Part shown: positions 1-9,724 of the stretch, piece by piece
Layout of the letters: each line of letters opens with the position of its first letter
How positions within the stretch are numbered: the stretch's first letter is position 1
Assembly (NCBI RefSeq): GCF_020194175.1
Contig: NZ_JADYVX010000007.1
Location: 124,001 to 188,000, forward strand
DNA: 64,000 bases
Source of the DNA: Bradyrhizobium sp. BRP22
GTDB lineage: Bacteria > Pseudomonadota > Alphaproteobacteria > Rhizobiales > Xanthobacteraceae
Reading direction: 5' to 3'
Program-made: the position numbers and the translations under genes
The notes under the pieces: generated by a model
The model's database searches: none
The model's input: the letters and a program-made list of their open reading frames with translations, nothing else
Told to the model about the DNA's origin: nothing

Positions 1-67
1 GAGTGCGCCCAGGCGGTACAGTCCGCGATGGTGGTATGTTCTGCCCGTCATTGTCCCGCCCCCAGGC

Positions 68-1519
68 TCAATCAATGATGAAACCGAAATTGGCGGGATA
101 AGCCCCGACCGGCTCGGCCCGGGCCGCCACGCCATAGATGCGGTTGATGCGCGCGAGCAGCGTCGACTGCGAATCGGCGGCCGGCGCGAACCCGTCATCG
201 GGCCGTGACAGTTCCTTCTGGGCGACGGCACGGACGACATAAGGCGTCACCAGCACCATCAGCTCGGTCTCGTTGTTGACGAAGTCCTGGCTCCTGAACA
301 GCGCGCCGAGGATGGGCAATTGGTCGACGCCGGGCATGCCGTTGATGGCCTGCTTGGTCTTCTGCTGGATCAGGCCGGCCATGGCCATCGAGCCGCCGGA
401 GGGGATCTCCAGCGTGGTCTCGGCGCGGCGGGTGGTGATCGAAGGAACCGTCAGCGACGTGCCGGCCTGGTTCAGCGTGATGGCGTTGTCGCTGGAGAGC
501 TCCGACACTTCCGTCATCACGCGCAGGCTGATGCGGCCTTCGGTCAGCACCACCGGCGTGAAGTTCAGGGAGATGCCGAATTTCTTGTACTGGATCTGGG
601 TCGTGCAGACATGCGTGACCGGATCGCAGGAATAGCCCGCGGGAATCGGGAATTCGCCGCCGGCGATGAAGGTCGCGGACTCCCCCGAAATCGCTGTGAG
701 ATTGGGTTCGGCCAGCGTCCGCGCAACGCCCGCGCTTTCCATCGCGCGCAAGGTAGCGGTGACGGTGGGAATGCCCTTGGCGACGGCGGAGACGGCGCCG
801 CCATTGTCCGGCACGAGCGGGCGGCCGAACGCCGTGAACGGGTTGGAGTTGTTGAAGTTCACGATCGCCGTGCCGTAGTTCATGTTGGCGGATAGATCGA
901 CGCCCATCTGCTTGACGATGTCGCGCCGTACTTCCGAAACATTGACCTTCAGCATCACCTGGTCGCGGCCGCGCACCGTGATGGAGTTGACGACCTTCTC
1001 GGCGCCGCCGACCAGCCGTGCCGCGAGATCGCCGGCCTGCTGGGCCTCAATCGGGGACGACACCGAGCCGGTCAGGATCACGCCGTCGCCGACGCCTTCG
1101 ATCTGGATGCCCGGCAGCGTCTGCTTCAGTGCGGCGCGCACGCCGTTGAGGTCGCGCTTCACCGCGATGTCATAGGAGGCGACCTGCTGGCCATCGACAT
1201 CGAAGAACACGACGTTGGTCTGCCCGACTGCCGCGCCGATGATATAGGCGCGCTGCGCCGAGCGGACGACGGCGTTGGCGATCTTGGGGTCGGCGACCAG
1301 CACGTCCTTCACGTCGCGCGGCAGGTCGACGATCACGGATTTGCCGACGCCGAGCGCCAGGAAGCGGGTCTTGGCCGATGAACTGGCAACCGCTAGCGCG
1401 CCCTGGGTCTCGGAATCGGCGGCGACGACCGGCGAGAGCGTCAGTGCGGCCGCGGCCGAAAGCAAGACGATACGGACCGGCGAAGTCCGCACCCCAAATT
1501 TGGTTCGACCGCATGTCAT
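68..1519 (-). CDS. cpaC: Tad/Flp pilus secretin CpaC (RcpA family)
   Basis: Outer-membrane secretin that forms the export channel of the Flp/Tad pilus. The protein has an N-terminal signal sequence (hydrophobic run IVLLSAAAALTLS), then the pilus-formation/BON-like N region (SVIVDLPRDVKDVLVADP), and a C-terminal secretin domain with the typical AEPNLTAISGESATFIAGGEFPIP stretch and a GLIQ...LPILGALF segment. I start it at the ATG at 1519 (483 aa), because AAGGA lies 8 nt upstream. A GTG at 1537, overlapping the cpaB stop as GTGA, would add six residues. It lies directly downstream of cpaB and is presumably followed by cpaD beyond the left edge. The first 67 bases of the window hold no gene. Confidence 0.93.
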   Translation of the reverse strand: MTCGRTKFGVRTSPVRIVLLSAAAALTLSPVVAADSETQGALAVASSSAKTRFLALGVGKSVIVDLPRDVKDVLVADPKIANAVVRSAQRAYIIGAAVGQTNVVFFDVDGQQVASYDIAVKRDLNGVRAALKQTLPGIQIEGVGDGVILTGSVSSPIEAQQAGDLAARLVGGAEKVVNSITVRGRDQVMLKVNVSEVRRDIVKQMGVDLSANMNYGTAIVNFNNSNPFTAFGRPLVPDNGGAVSAVAKGIPTVTATLRAMESAGVARTLAEPNLTAISGESATFIAGGEFPIPAGYSCDPVTHVCTTQIQYKKFGISLNFTPVVLTEGRISLRVMTEVSELSSDNAITLNQAGTSLTVPSITTRRAETTLEIPSGGSMAMAGLIQQKTKQAINGMPGVDQLPILGALFRSQDFVNNETELMVLVTPYVVRAVAQKELSRPDDGFAPAADSQSTLLARINRIYGVAARAEPVGAYPANFGFIID

Positions 1520-1533
1520 GGCAGGCGTCCTTC

Positions 1534-2331
1534 TCACTTCTGTGTCGTTGTCGAGCTCGGGACGCCGAAGCGAACCACGTTGATGCTCTGGCCCCGCTTC
1601 GGGAGCTGGTCTTGGGAGGCATTGTCGGCGACGTTGACATCGGCGATGCTGCGCAGCGCGAGCGACAGGACGCCGGACTGGCGCGACCGCGCCAGCGTCT
1701 CGGCCTGCTCGGGCTTCAGTTCAAGCGTGACGGTCTTGCCGAGCAGCGAATTGGCGCCATCCTTTTCCTTCGGCGCCTGGTCGATGGCGAGCACGCGGAT
1801 GTTGCTCAGGATGATCTCCGAACGGATGATATCCGCGCTGTTCTGGTCCGGGTTCTTCTCGCGCCTCGTAAGGATGACGTCGACACGGTCGTTCGGCAGG
1901 ATGAAGCCGCCGGCGGCGGTCTCCGCCGAGATTTCAGTCGAGATCGCGCGGCTGCCCGAGGGCAGGATTGCCGCCATGAAGCCCGATCCGTCCGCCTTGA
2001 CGAGCTTCTGCTCGCGGACCGGCTCGCCGGCGATCAGCGGCGCCCGTGCGATCGAGCCGATCAGGTCCTTGATGGCATCTGGTCTTTCGTTACGACGGAT
2101 GAAATTGCTGCTTGCGGTCGCCGCCGGCCAGGTCTGCCATTGCAGATTCTCCTGCTTGACCGATTGGCCGAGGCCGATATCGGATTGCGCGACCAGAACT
2201 TCGACGGTTGGCAGTCGCTGCTCGACCGGCGCGACCAGACCGGGTTTGGTTTCCGGTTGTGCGACCAAATAGGCCGCGACGCCGCCAGCACCAAGCGCGA
2301 TGGTCAGGACGACGATTTGTGCGGTCTTCAT
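1534..2331 (-). CDS. cpaB: Flp pilus assembly protein CpaB (RcpC)
   Basis: Inner-membrane/periplasmic assembly protein of the Flp/Tad pilus, 265 aa. It begins with a single N-terminal membrane segment (IVVLTIALGAGGVAAYLVA). A SAF-like domain follows, starting LPTVEVLVAQSDIGLGQSV, then the conserved ISTEISAETAAGGFILPNDRVDVILT region, which is diagnostic of CpaB/RcpC. The gene ends within 20 bp of the cpaC start, so the two are one operon on the minus strand. The 205 bp upstream (2332-2536) contains two direct TTCCCTTAC copies on the minus strand but no promoter I can defend. Confidence 0.93.
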   Translation of the reverse strand: MKTAQIVVLTIALGAGGVAAYLVAQPETKPGLVAPVEQRLPTVEVLVAQSDIGLGQSVKQENLQWQTWPAATASSNFIRRNERPDAIKDLIGSIARAPLIAGEPVREQKLVKADGSGFMAAILPSGSRAISTEISAETAAGGFILPNDRVDVILTRREKNPDQNSADIIRSEIILSNIRVLAIDQAPKEKDGANSLLGKTVTLELKPEQAETLARSRQSGVLSLALRSIADVNVADNASQDQLPKRGQSINVVRFGVPSSTTTQK

Positions 2332-2536
2332 ACGCTTGACTGCTTACACTTACTCGAGACTGCCGACGCCGCGGTGCAATGGCAGCCCAACCCCGGAGCA
2401 TGAGTAAGGGAACAAAAGTGTAAGGGAACTTGATGAGCGGGATGATTTCGCCGACGCGGATTTGGAGTTCGTCGTCATGGTGAACGCGCGGTTATTGCAC
2501 GCGCGAAGAAGCCCGCAAAAACCGATGCTCGTGCGC

Positions 2537-3730
2537 TTACATCGCCGCCTCGAGCGCGGCGAAGCCGCGATCGAGATCGGCCTTGAGGTCGTCGATGCTC
2601 TCGAGGCCGATATGGAGGCGCAGCGCCGGTCCGCCCGGCGCCCATTTGGTGGCGGTGCGATACTCGCCGCAGTCGAAGGGGATGATCAGGCTTTCGAAGC
2701 CGCCCCAGGAATAGCCCATGCCGAACAGCTTGACGGTGTCGAGCAGGGCGTCGACGGCTTTCTGCGGCGCCGGCTTCAGCACGATGCTGAACAGGCCGGA
2801 GGCGCCGGTGAAATCGCGCTTCCAGATCGCGTGGCCGGGATCGCTGTCGAGCGCGGGATGCAGCACCCGCGCCACCTCGGGACGTGCCTGCAGCCAGCGC
2901 GCGATCTCCAGTCCCGAATGGTAATGCTGCGCCAGCCGGACCGACAGCGTGCGGATGCCGCGCAGCGCCAGATAGACGTCATCGGGGCCGGCGCAGACGC
3001 CAAGCAGGCGAATGCCCTCGGCGAGCAGCGGCCACGCCTTGGCATTGGCCGAAATGGTGCCGAACATGATGTCGGAGTGGCCGCCGATATATTTGGTCGC
3101 GGCTTGAATGCTGATGTCGACGCCTTGCTCCAGCGAGCGGTGATAGAGCGGGGTCGCCCAGGTGTTGTCGTCGATCACAAGCGCACCGTGCGCCCGCGCG
3201 GCGGCAGCGATCGCGGGAATATCGGGCATCTCGAAGGATTGCGAGCCGGGCGCTTCGACCAGCACCGCACGGGTGTTCGGCTTGAACAGCGCGTCGACAC
3301 CGGCGCCGGTCAGGGGATCGAAATAGGTGGTCTCCACCCCATAGCGCGCCAGCATGCCGTTGCAGAAATTCCGCGAGGGGCGGTAGACGTTGTCGCAGAC
3401 CAGGAGATGGTCGCCGGCCTTGAGCACCGACAGTAGCGCCGTGCTGATCGCCGCGAGGCCTGAGGGCGCCAGTCCGACGCCGGCGCATTGCGGCCCCTCC
3501 AGTGCTATCAGTACGTCCTGCAGCGCCCGGGTCGTCGGCGTGCCGTGGCGGCCATATTGATATTCGCCGCGATGGGCATGGAGGTCGTCCGCGGTCGGAT
3601 AGAGCACGGTGGAACCGTGGACGACGGGCGGATTGACGAAGCCCTTCTGCGCCTCGGTGTCCCGGCCGGCGGTCACCAGGCGGGTTGCGGGCTGTTGTGG
3701 ATGGACCGGTCCGTCGTTGGAAAAGCTCAT
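2537..3730 (-). CDS. metC: Cystathionine beta-lyase (Cys/Met metabolism PLP enzyme)
   Basis: A 397-aa PLP-dependent fold-type I enzyme of the Cys/Met metabolism family. It is expected to cleave cystathionine to homocysteine, pyruvate and ammonia in the cytoplasm. The PLP lysine is K213 in AATKYIGGHSDIM. The N-terminal FVNPPVVHGSTVLYP and YGRHGTPT segments bind the cofactor phosphate of the neighbouring subunit. Length and the YSWGGFESL motif fit the MetC subgroup better than gamma-synthases, but substrate specificity in this family cannot be read from sequence alone. It is transcribed divergently from aapJ, across a 318-bp gap that holds its likely promoter. Confidence 0.85.
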   Translation of the reverse strand: MSFSNDGPVHPQQPATRLVTAGRDTEAQKGFVNPPVVHGSTVLYPTADDLHAHRGEYQYGRHGTPTTRALQDVLIALEGPQCAGVGLAPSGLAAISTALLSVLKAGDHLLVCDNVYRPSRNFCNGMLARYGVETTYFDPLTGAGVDALFKPNTRAVLVEAPGSQSFEMPDIPAIAAAARAHGALVIDDNTWATPLYHRSLEQGVDISIQAATKYIGGHSDIMFGTISANAKAWPLLAEGIRLLGVCAGPDDVYLALRGIRTLSVRLAQHYHSGLEIARWLQARPEVARVLHPALDSDPGHAIWKRDFTGASGLFSIVLKPAPQKAVDALLDTVKLFGMGYSWGGFESLIIPFDCGEYRTATKWAPGGPALRLHIGLESIDDLKADLDRGFAALEAAM

Positions 3731-3803
3731 GCGCTCGCCGTCTTAATGACTTTTTGCCGCAGCAGCCGTGACACGTCGCAAGAAGCGGGCCGGGCCGGGT
3801 TTT

Positions 3804-3833
3804 TAATAACAGGACAGGGAAGAGCCCCGTCAA
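3804..3833 (-). promoter_or_regulatory. Putative sigma-70 promoter of metC
   Basis: On the minus strand TTGACG (3833-3828) is followed after 18 nt by TTATTA (3809-3804), about 75 nt before the metC ATG. The -35 is near consensus and the -10 is 4/6. The 3731-4048 gap otherwise holds only the aapJ leader. I looked for a SAM riboswitch and did not recognise one. Confidence 0.4.
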
Positions 3834-4048
3834 CCCCTTGACCCGGCTCGCCAGTCACTATGTGATGCGCCCAACTTCAAGTCGCCGCACGTTGAGGGGC
3901 CTGCCGCGACCTTCGATCCATTGCTTGGCTGATTGGCACGCGAGATGCAGGCCAGATCGGCGATTCGCGAGGGATCATCGGTCGGTCCGTTAACGTTTAA
4001 GGCGACCGCACGCAAACCTTCCCGGACGACCCTTGAAAGGCCCAGACC

Positions 4049-5065
4049 ATGAAACGCGTATCGCTGGTTCTTACCCTTGCCCTTGCCGCCGGCCTCTCGG
4101 CGCAGGCCGCTTCGGCGCAAACCCTCAAGACGGTCAAGGACCGGGGCCAGCTGTCCTGCGGGGTCAGCCAGGGCCTGCCGGGATTCTCGTCCCCGGACGA
4201 CAAGGGGAACTGGACCGGGCTAGATGTGGATATCTGCCGTGCGATCGCGGCGGCGATCTTCAACGACGGCTCCAAGGTCAAGTTCGTGCCGCTGTCGGCC
4301 AAAGACCGCTTCACCGCGCTGCAGTCGGGCGAAATCGACGTGCTGTCGCGCAACACCACCTGGACGCTGTCGCGCGACACCTCGCTCGGCGCCAACTTCA
4401 CCGGCGTGACCTATTATGACGGGCAGGGCTTCCTGGTGAAGAAGTCGCTGAAGGTCAATTCGGCGCTGGAGCTGAACAGCGCCTCGGTTTGCGTGCAGAC
4501 CGGCACCACGACGGAGCAGAACCTCGCGGACTACTTCAAGGGCAACAACATGAAGTATGAGGTGATCGCGTTCGCCTCTGCCGACGAGACGGTGAAGGCC
4601 TATGAATCCGGCCGTTGCGACGTCTTCACCTCCGACGTTTCCCAGCTCTATGCCGAGCGCCTCAAGCTCGCCACTCCTGCCGATCACGTCGTGCTTCCCG
4701 AGGTGATCTCGAAGGAGCCGCTTGGCCCGATGGTCCGCCATGGCGACGACCAGTGGTTCGACATCGTGAAATGGACGCTGTTTGCGATGGTCGATGCCGA
4801 GGAGCTCGGCGTCACCCAGAAGAACGTCGATGAGATGGCAAAGTCTGACAAGCCGGAGTTGAAGCGTGCCTTCGGCACCGACGGCAATCTCGGCGAACAG
4901 CTTGGCCTGACCAAGGACTGGATGTCGCGGATCGTGAAGGCGGTCGGCAATTACGGCGAGGCGTTCGATCGTAACGTCGGCGCAGGCTCGAAGCTCGGCA
5001 TCGCCCGCGGCCTCAACAACCTGTGGAACAAGGGCGGCATCCAGTACGCGCCGCCGATCCGCTAA
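4049..5065 (+). CDS. aapJ: General L-amino acid ABC transporter, periplasmic binding protein AapJ
   Basis: Periplasmic solute-binding protein (338 aa) of the broad-specificity L-amino acid uptake system described in Rhizobium leguminosarum. A signal peptide is clear (KRVSLVLTLALAAGLSAQAASA, probable cleavage near residue 23). The mature part begins TLKTVKDRGQLSCGVSQGLPGFS and has the family-3 SBP sequences WTGLDVDICRAIAAAIF and LQSGEIDVLSRNTTWT, typical of AapJ. GAAAGG lies about 9 nt before the ATG. It is the first gene of aapJQMP, with aapQ 18 bp downstream. Confidence 0.95.
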   Translation: MKRVSLVLTLALAAGLSAQAASAQTLKTVKDRGQLSCGVSQGLPGFSSPDDKGNWTGLDVDICRAIAAAIFNDGSKVKFVPLSAKDRFTALQSGEIDVLSRNTTWTLSRDTSLGANFTGVTYYDGQGFLVKKSLKVNSALELNSASVCVQTGTTTEQNLADYFKGNNMKYEVIAFASADETVKAYESGRCDVFTSDVSQLYAERLKLATPADHVVLPEVISKEPLGPMVRHGDDQWFDIVKWTLFAMVDAEELGVTQKNVDEMAKSDKPELKRAFGTDGNLGEQLGLTKDWMSRIVKAVGNYGEAFDRNVGAGSKLGIARGLNNLWNKGGIQYAPPIR

Positions 5066-5083
5066 CCCAACTGGCGTGCGGCG

Positions 5084-6286
5084 ATGGCCATCGAGCCCCG
5101 CAAACCACCGTCGCAGTTTGTATTCAAGCTGCAACGTGCGCTCGGCGGCCGCGCAGGGTGGGGAGGCTTCGTCCTCCAGCTCCTGTTCGTGGCCGTGCTC
5201 GCCTGGATTGCCTATGAGATCGTGGCCAATGCCCGCGCCAACCTGCAGGCGCAGCGGATCACCGCGGGCTTCGGCTTCCTCCAGAACACCGCCGGCTTCG
5301 ACGTCAGCCAGAACCTGATCCCATATACGGGGTCGGACACCTATACCCGTGTCTTCTTCGTTGGACTGCTGAATACGCTTCTGGTCTCGGTGATCGGCAT
5401 CTTCTTCGCAACCGTGATCGGCTTCATGGTGGCGCTCGGGCGGCTGTCGCCGAACTGGCTGTTGTCGCGGATTTCCGGCGGCTATGTCGAACTGATCCGC
5501 AACCTGCCGCTGCTGTTTCAGATCCTGTTCTGGTATCTCGCGGTGCTCGCAGCGTTGCCCAGCCCGCGGCAGAGCATCTCCGTGTTCGGCATGTTCTTCC
5601 TCAACAACCGCGGCCTGGTGATTCCCAAGCCGATCGGCAATCCCGGCTTCGAGCCGTTTGTCGTCGCGGTGTTGATTGCGATCGTGGCGGCGCTGGTGCT
5701 GTGGCGCTACGCGCGGCGGCAGCTCTACCAACATGGCAGGATGCTCACGATCTGGCCTTACGTGCTCGGCCTCGTGATCGGCCTGCCGCTGGTGACGGCG
5801 CTGATCTTTGGCGCGCCGGTGACCTTCGAGATGCCGGTGCTGAGAGGCTTCAATTTTGCCGGCGGCTCGCGCCTCATTCCGGAGTTCGTGGCGCTGACGC
5901 TGGCGCTGTCGACCTACACCGCCGCCTTCATTGCCGAGATCGTCCGTGCCGGCATCCTGTCTGTGCACAAGGGACAGATGGAGGCGGGCTCATCGCTCGG
6001 GCTGCATCGCGGCGAGGTGCTGCGGCTGATCGTGATCCCGCAGGCGCTGCGCGTGATCCTGCCGCCGCTCACCAACCAGTATCTCAACCTCACCAAGAAC
6101 TCCTCGCTCGCGGTTGCGATCGGCTATCCCGACCTCGTATCCGTGTTCGCGGGAACGACGCTGAGCCAGACCGGCCAGGCGATCGAGATCATCGGCATCA
6201 CGATGGGGGTCTATCTGCTGATCTCGCTGGTGACGAGCGCGATCATGAGCTTCTACGGATGGCGGATCAGTCGGAGCATGGGCTGA
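5084..6286 (+). CDS. aapQ: General L-amino acid ABC transporter permease AapQ
   Basis: Inner-membrane permease (400 aa, the usual AapQ length) of the His/Glu/Gln/Arg/opine family. It has a membrane segment near residue 30 and a binding-protein-dependent transport domain, starting around TRVFFVGLLNTLLVSVIGI. The EAA loop, which contacts the ATPase AapP, reads EAGSSLGLHRGEVLRLIVIPQALRVILPP without a break. The segment ELIRNLPLLFQILFWY is also typical. It overlaps aapM by one base (TGATG), implying translational coupling. Confidence 0.95.
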   Translation: MAIEPRKPPSQFVFKLQRALGGRAGWGGFVLQLLFVAVLAWIAYEIVANARANLQAQRITAGFGFLQNTAGFDVSQNLIPYTGSDTYTRVFFVGLLNTLLVSVIGIFFATVIGFMVALGRLSPNWLLSRISGGYVELIRNLPLLFQILFWYLAVLAALPSPRQSISVFGMFFLNNRGLVIPKPIGNPGFEPFVVAVLIAIVAALVLWRYARRQLYQHGRMLTIWPYVLGLVIGLPLVTALIFGAPVTFEMPVLRGFNFAGGSRLIPEFVALTLALSTYTAAFIAEIVRAGILSVHKGQMEAGSSLGLHRGEVLRLIVIPQALRVILPPLTNQYLNLTKNSSLAVAIGYPDLVSVFAGTTLSQTGQAIEIIGITMGVYLLISLVTSAIMSFYGWRISRSMG

Positions 6287-7809
6287 TGAGCGATATCGCC
6301 GTTTCCAACTTCGTCCGCGAGGAACTGGTTCCGCAGCGGCCGGCGCCGGTGAAGACCACGGGCTTTGTGGGCTTCCTGCGCACGCGGCTGCTCAATTCGC
6401 CGACCAACATCCTGATCACCCTCATCAGCGTGCTGTTGCTGTGGTTCGTGCTCGTCCCCACGGTCAGATTCCTGCTGGTCGACGCGGTCTGGACCGGCAC
6501 GGACCGGGCCGCGTGCCTGGCCGAGAATGTCGGGCATCCGGTCGGCGCGTGCTGGCCGTTTGTCCAGGCCAAGCTCAGCCAGTTCATTTACGGGTTCTAT
6601 CCGGAGCCGGAGCGCTGGCGGGTCAACTTGACCTTCTTCCTGACGGCCGTGCTGCTGCTGCCGCTGTTGATTCCCCGACTTCCGGCCAAGGGCATCAACG
6701 CCAGCCTGTTCTTCCTGGCCTTGCCGGTGGTGGCATTCTTCCTGCTGCGTGGCGGCGGGCTCGATGGTTTTGCCGTGAGCTGGATCACGTCGCTGTTGTC
6801 AGGCTTCAACGACAGCATCGGTGATGGCGGGCGCAAGCTCGCGGCGGCCGGCGAAGCCACGGCGGTGATCGGGCCGTTGCTCTGGGGGCTCGGAAAACTG
6901 ATCGTCCTGGTCAGCACGGTGATCTCCTGGGTACTGCTGCCGCTGCAATGGCTGCGTGACCAGATCCAGATCGCCGGTCAGCCGGTCTGGATCGATTTTG
7001 CGATCACCGCTGTGATCGTGTCGCTGCTGCTGTTCTTCCTCGGCGGCGGCTTCCGCACCGGCTGGCGGCCGCTGGCTGTGAGCCTCGCGACCTTTGCCGG
7101 TATTGGCCTGGTGATATCGATCATGAAGCTCGACCGCGGCGGCTTCCCCGTGGTCGACACCCGGCTGTGGGGCGGCTTGCTGGTGACGCTGGTCGTCTCG
7201 GTGACGGGCATCGTCGCCTCGATGCCGGTCGGCATTGCGCTGGCGCTCGGCCGGCGCTCGACCATACCGTTGATCCGCTTCTTCTCGATCGCCTTCATCG
7301 AGTTCTGGCGCGGCGTGCCGCTGATCACGGTGCTGTTCTTTGCGACCTACATGCTGCCGCTGTTCGTGCCGACCGGATTCACCATCGATGGCCTGGTGCG
7401 CGCGCTGATCGGCATTGCGCTGTTCGCCGGCGCCTATCAGGCCGAGGTGATCAGGGGCGGGTTGCAGGCGATCCCGCGCGGGCAGGGCGAGGCGGCAAGC
7501 GCGCTCGGCCTGTCCTGGTGGAAGACGACGGCACTGATCATCCTGCCGCAGGCGCTGCGCCACGTCATTCCCGGCCTCGTCAATAGCTTCATCGCGCTGT
7601 TCAAGGATACGTCGCTGGTGTCGATCGTCGCGCTGTTCGACCTGCTTGGATCGCTGCGAGCTTCGTTCAGCGATCCGGTCTGGGCGACGCCGACCACGGC
7701 TTTCACCGGCTTTGCCTTCACCGGGCTGATCTATTTCGTCTTCTGTTTCGGCATGTCGCGCTATTCGCTGTTCGTCGAGAACAGGCTGAACGCGCACCGG
7801 CGCAACTGA
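6286..7809 (+). CDS. aapM: General L-amino acid ABC transporter permease AapM (extended)
   Basis: Second inner-membrane permease of the Aap system. I start it at the ATG overlapping the aapQ stop ([15 protein letters not shown]), giving 507 aa. The reading frame is open far upstream, but that part is antiparallel to nothing and lies inside aapQ. The C-terminal half has the transport domain ([21 protein letters not shown]) and EAA loop ([29 protein letters not shown]). The protein is about 120 residues longer than the R. leguminosarum AapM I know (about 384 aa). The excess is a block of extra hydrophobic segments around residues 120-260. aapP follows after 10 bp. Confidence 0.93.
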   Translation: MSDIAVSNFVREELVPQRPAPVKTTGFVGFLRTRLLNSPTNILITLISVLLLWFVLVPTVRFLLVDAVWTGTDRAACLAENVGHPVGACWPFVQAKLSQFIYGFYPEPERWRVNLTFFLTAVLLLPLLIPRLPAKGINASLFFLALPVVAFFLLRGGGLDGFAVSWITSLLSGFNDSIGDGGRKLAAAGEATAVIGPLLWGLGKLIVLVSTVISWVLLPLQWLRDQIQIAGQPVWIDFAITAVIVSLLLFFLGGGFRTGWRPLAVSLATFAGIGLVISIMKLDRGGFPVVDTRLWGGLLVTLVVSVTGIVASMPVGIALALGRRSTIPLIRFFSIAFIEFWRGVPLITVLFFATYMLPLFVPTGFTIDGLVRALIGIALFAGAYQAEVIRGGLQAIPRGQGEAASALGLSWWKTTALIILPQALRHVIPGLVNSFIALFKDTSLVSIVALFDLLGSLRASFSDPVWATPTTAFTGFAFTGLIYFVFCFGMSRYSLFVENRLNAHRRN

Positions 7810-7819
7810 GTGCATCGCC

Positions 7820-8560
7820 ATGAGCTCGAATCCGATCGTCAGCATCAAAGGCCTCAACAAGTGGTACGGCGACTTCCACGTGCTGCGCGACATCAATCTC
7901 GAAGTCGCCCGGGGCGAGCGCATCGTGATCTGCGGTCCGTCGGGTTCCGGCAAGTCGACGCTGATCCGCTGCATCAACGCGCTGGAGGAGTTTCAGGAGG
8001 GCGAGATCATTGTCGATGGCATCGAGCTTGGTCCGAACTTGCGGCGCGTCGACGAGGTCCGGCGTGAGGTTGGCATGGTGTTCCAGAGCTTCAACCTGTT
8101 TCCGCATCTGACCGTGCTCGAGAACTGCACGCTGGCGCCGATCTGGGTACGCAACATCCCGAAGAAGGACGCCGAAGTCGCCGCGATGAAATTCCTGGAG
8201 CGGGTGAAAATCCCGCATCAAGCCGGCAAATATCCGGGCCAGATGTCCGGCGGCCAGCAGCAGCGCGTTGCGATCGCCCGCGCGCTCACGATGAATCCGA
8301 AGGTGATGCTGTTCGACGAGCCGACCTCGGCGTTAGATCCGGAAATGGTGAAAGAAGTCCTGGACACCATGGTCGACCTCGCCAAGGAGGGTATGACCAT
8401 GCTGGTCGTCACGCACGAGATGGGATTTGCCCGCGAGGTCGCCGACCGCGTCATCTTCATGGACGCCGGCCAGATCATCGAGTCGAACACGCCGAAAGAA
8501 TTCTTCGCCCATCCGCAGCACGCGCGGACGAAGCTGTTCCTCAGTCAGATATTGCGGTGA
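7820..8560 (+). CDS. aapP: General L-amino acid ABC transporter ATP-binding protein AapP
   Basis: Cytoplasmic ATPase (246 aa) that energises AapQM. It shows Walker [10 protein letters not shown] (residues 39-47), Q-loop in [13 protein letters not shown], signature [15 protein letters not shown], Walker [13 protein letters not shown] and the H-loop VVTHEMGFA. This is the polar-amino-acid ATPase subgroup (GlnQ/HisP-like). It is the last gene of aapJQMP and converges on the cysteine synthase-like gene. An interspersed palindromic repeat lies between the two. Confidence 0.96.
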   Translation: MSSNPIVSIKGLNKWYGDFHVLRDINLEVARGERIVICGPSGSGKSTLIRCINALEEFQEGEIIVDGIELGPNLRRVDEVRREVGMVFQSFNLFPHLTVLENCTLAPIWVRNIPKKDAEVAAMKFLERVKIPHQAGKYPGQMSGGQQQRVAIARALTMNPKVMLFDEPTSALDPEMVKEVLDTMVDLAKEGMTMLVVTHEMGFAREVADRVIFMDAGQIIESNTPKEFFAHPQHARTKLFLSQILR

Positions 8561-8567
8561 TTGTCTC

Positions 8568-8665
8568 CCTCATGGTGAGGAGTGCGCGATAGCGCGCGTC
8601 TCGAACCATAGAGCCCGTGGCCCATCCTTCGAGACGCGGCCTTGCGGCCGCTCCTCAGGATGAGG
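8568..8665. repeat. Interspersed palindromic repeat between aapP and cysK-like gene
   Basis: Long imperfect hairpin. The outer arms are CCTCATGGTGAGGAG and CTCCTCAGGATGAGG; the inner arms are GCGTCTCGAACCAT and ATCCTTCGAGACGC. It sits between convergent genes, where it could act as a bidirectional terminator. I recall this CATCCTTCGAGACGC-type repeat as common in Bradyrhizobium intergenic DNA. Confidence 0.6.
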
Positions 8666-8689
8666 TCCGTGGGCGTGGCGCCGCCACGC

Positions 8690-9724
8690 TCACACAAACG
8701 GCAGGTCGATCTTGGTGCGCTTCTCGAGCCACGCCGGTACCGGCAGGTTCTTCGAGCGCATGAAGTCCGGATTGAACAGCTTGGACTGGTAGCGGTTGCC
8801 GGAGTCGGCGAGGATCGTCACGATGGTCTTTCCGGGCCCGAGGTGCTTTGCCAGCTGGATCGCGCCGGCGATGTTGATGCCGGTCGAGCCGCCGAGACAG
8901 AGCCCTTCGTGCTCCAGCAACTCATAGATCACGGTGATCGCTTCCTCGTCCGAGACGAGGAAGGCGTCGTCGACTTTCGCGGTCTCGATGATGGACGTGA
9001 CGCGGCCAAGACCGATGCCCTCGGTGATCGAGTTGCCCGGCGTCGACTTGGCCTCGCCGTGCTTGAACAGTTCGTACATCGCAAAGCCGTGCGGATCGGC
9101 GCAGGCGACGACGATGCCGTTGTTCTTTTCCTTCAGGTAACGGCTGGTGCCGGCGAGCGTGCCGCCGGTGCCGACCGAGCAGATGAAGCCGTCGACCTTG
9201 CCGTTGGTCTGCTGCCAGATCTCCGGACCGGTCGACTCATAGTGCGCCTTGGCGTTATCGAGATTGTTCCACTGGTCGGCGAACAACACGCCATTCGGTT
9301 CAGTCTTGCGGAGCTGCTCGGCCAGCCGCTTGCCGACATGTTGATAGTTGTTCGGATTGGCATAGGGCAACATTGGTACTTCGACCAATTCGGCGCCGCA
9401 CAGCCGCAGCATGTCCTTCTTTTCCTGGCTCTGGGTTTCCGGGATCACGATCAGGGTCCGGTAACCGCGGGCGCTGGCGACGACCGCGAGCCCGATGCCG
9501 GTATTGCCGGCGGTGGATTCCACCACCAGCCCGCCCGGCTTGAGTGTGCCGCGTTTCTCGGCCTCCAGGATCATCCATTTGCCGGCGCGGTCCTTGACCG
9601 ACTGCCCGGGATTCATGAACTCGGCCTTGCCCAGGATGGTGCATCCGGTCAGCTCGGAAGCGCGCTTCAACTTGATCAGCGGCGTATTGCCGATGGCTTC
9701 GACGACGTCATTGTTGATGGTCAT
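8690..9724 (-). CDS. Cysteine synthase A-like PLP enzyme (possible cysteine desulfhydrase)
   Basis: A 344-aa fold-type II PLP enzyme. The PLP lysine is K44 in NPGQSVKDRAGKW. The substrate/phosphate loops are ESTAGNTGIGL and SVGTGGTLAGTSRYLKE. The family makes L-cysteine from O-acetylserine and sulfide. It is about 35 residues longer than a typical CysK (about 310 aa), with a C-terminal extension (FNPDFMRSKNLPVPAWLEKRT). This form is also seen in the Cds1-type cysteine desulfhydrases as I remember them, so biosynthetic and degradative roles are both open. It is transcribed alone, and 483 bp separate it from the divergent efflux operon. Confidence 0.85.
   Translation of the reverse strand: MTINNDVVEAIGNTPLIKLKRASELTGCTILGKAEFMNPGQSVKDRAGKWMILEAEKRGTLKPGGLVVESTAGNTGIGLAVVASARGYRTLIVIPETQSQEKKDMLRLCGAELVEVPMLPYANPNNYQHVGKRLAEQLRKTEPNGVLFADQWNNLDNAKAHYESTGPEIWQQTNGKVDGFICSVGTGGTLAGTSRYLKEKNNGIVVACADPHGFAMYELFKHGEAKSTPGNSITEGIGLGRVTSIIETAKVDDAFLVSDEEAITVIYELLEHEGLCLGGSTGINIAGAIQLAKHLGPGKTIVTILADSGNRYQSKLFNPDFMRSKNLPVPAWLEKRTKIDLPFV

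Noticed and set aside
3731..4048. Possible SAM riboswitch upstream of metC.
   Set aside because: I found no recognisable SAM-I or SAM-II core; the leader from the predicted promoter is short (about 70 nt) and shows no conserved stem.
4220..5968. 582-codon minus-strand open frame across aapJ and aapQ.
   Set aside because: Shadow frame; His/Arg/Asp-rich composition with no motif, opposite two well-supported genes.
5701..6285. N-terminal extension of AapM in an open frame.
   Set aside because: This stretch lies inside aapQ in another frame and its translation is Arg/Ala-rich; the ATG at the aapQ stop is the natural start.
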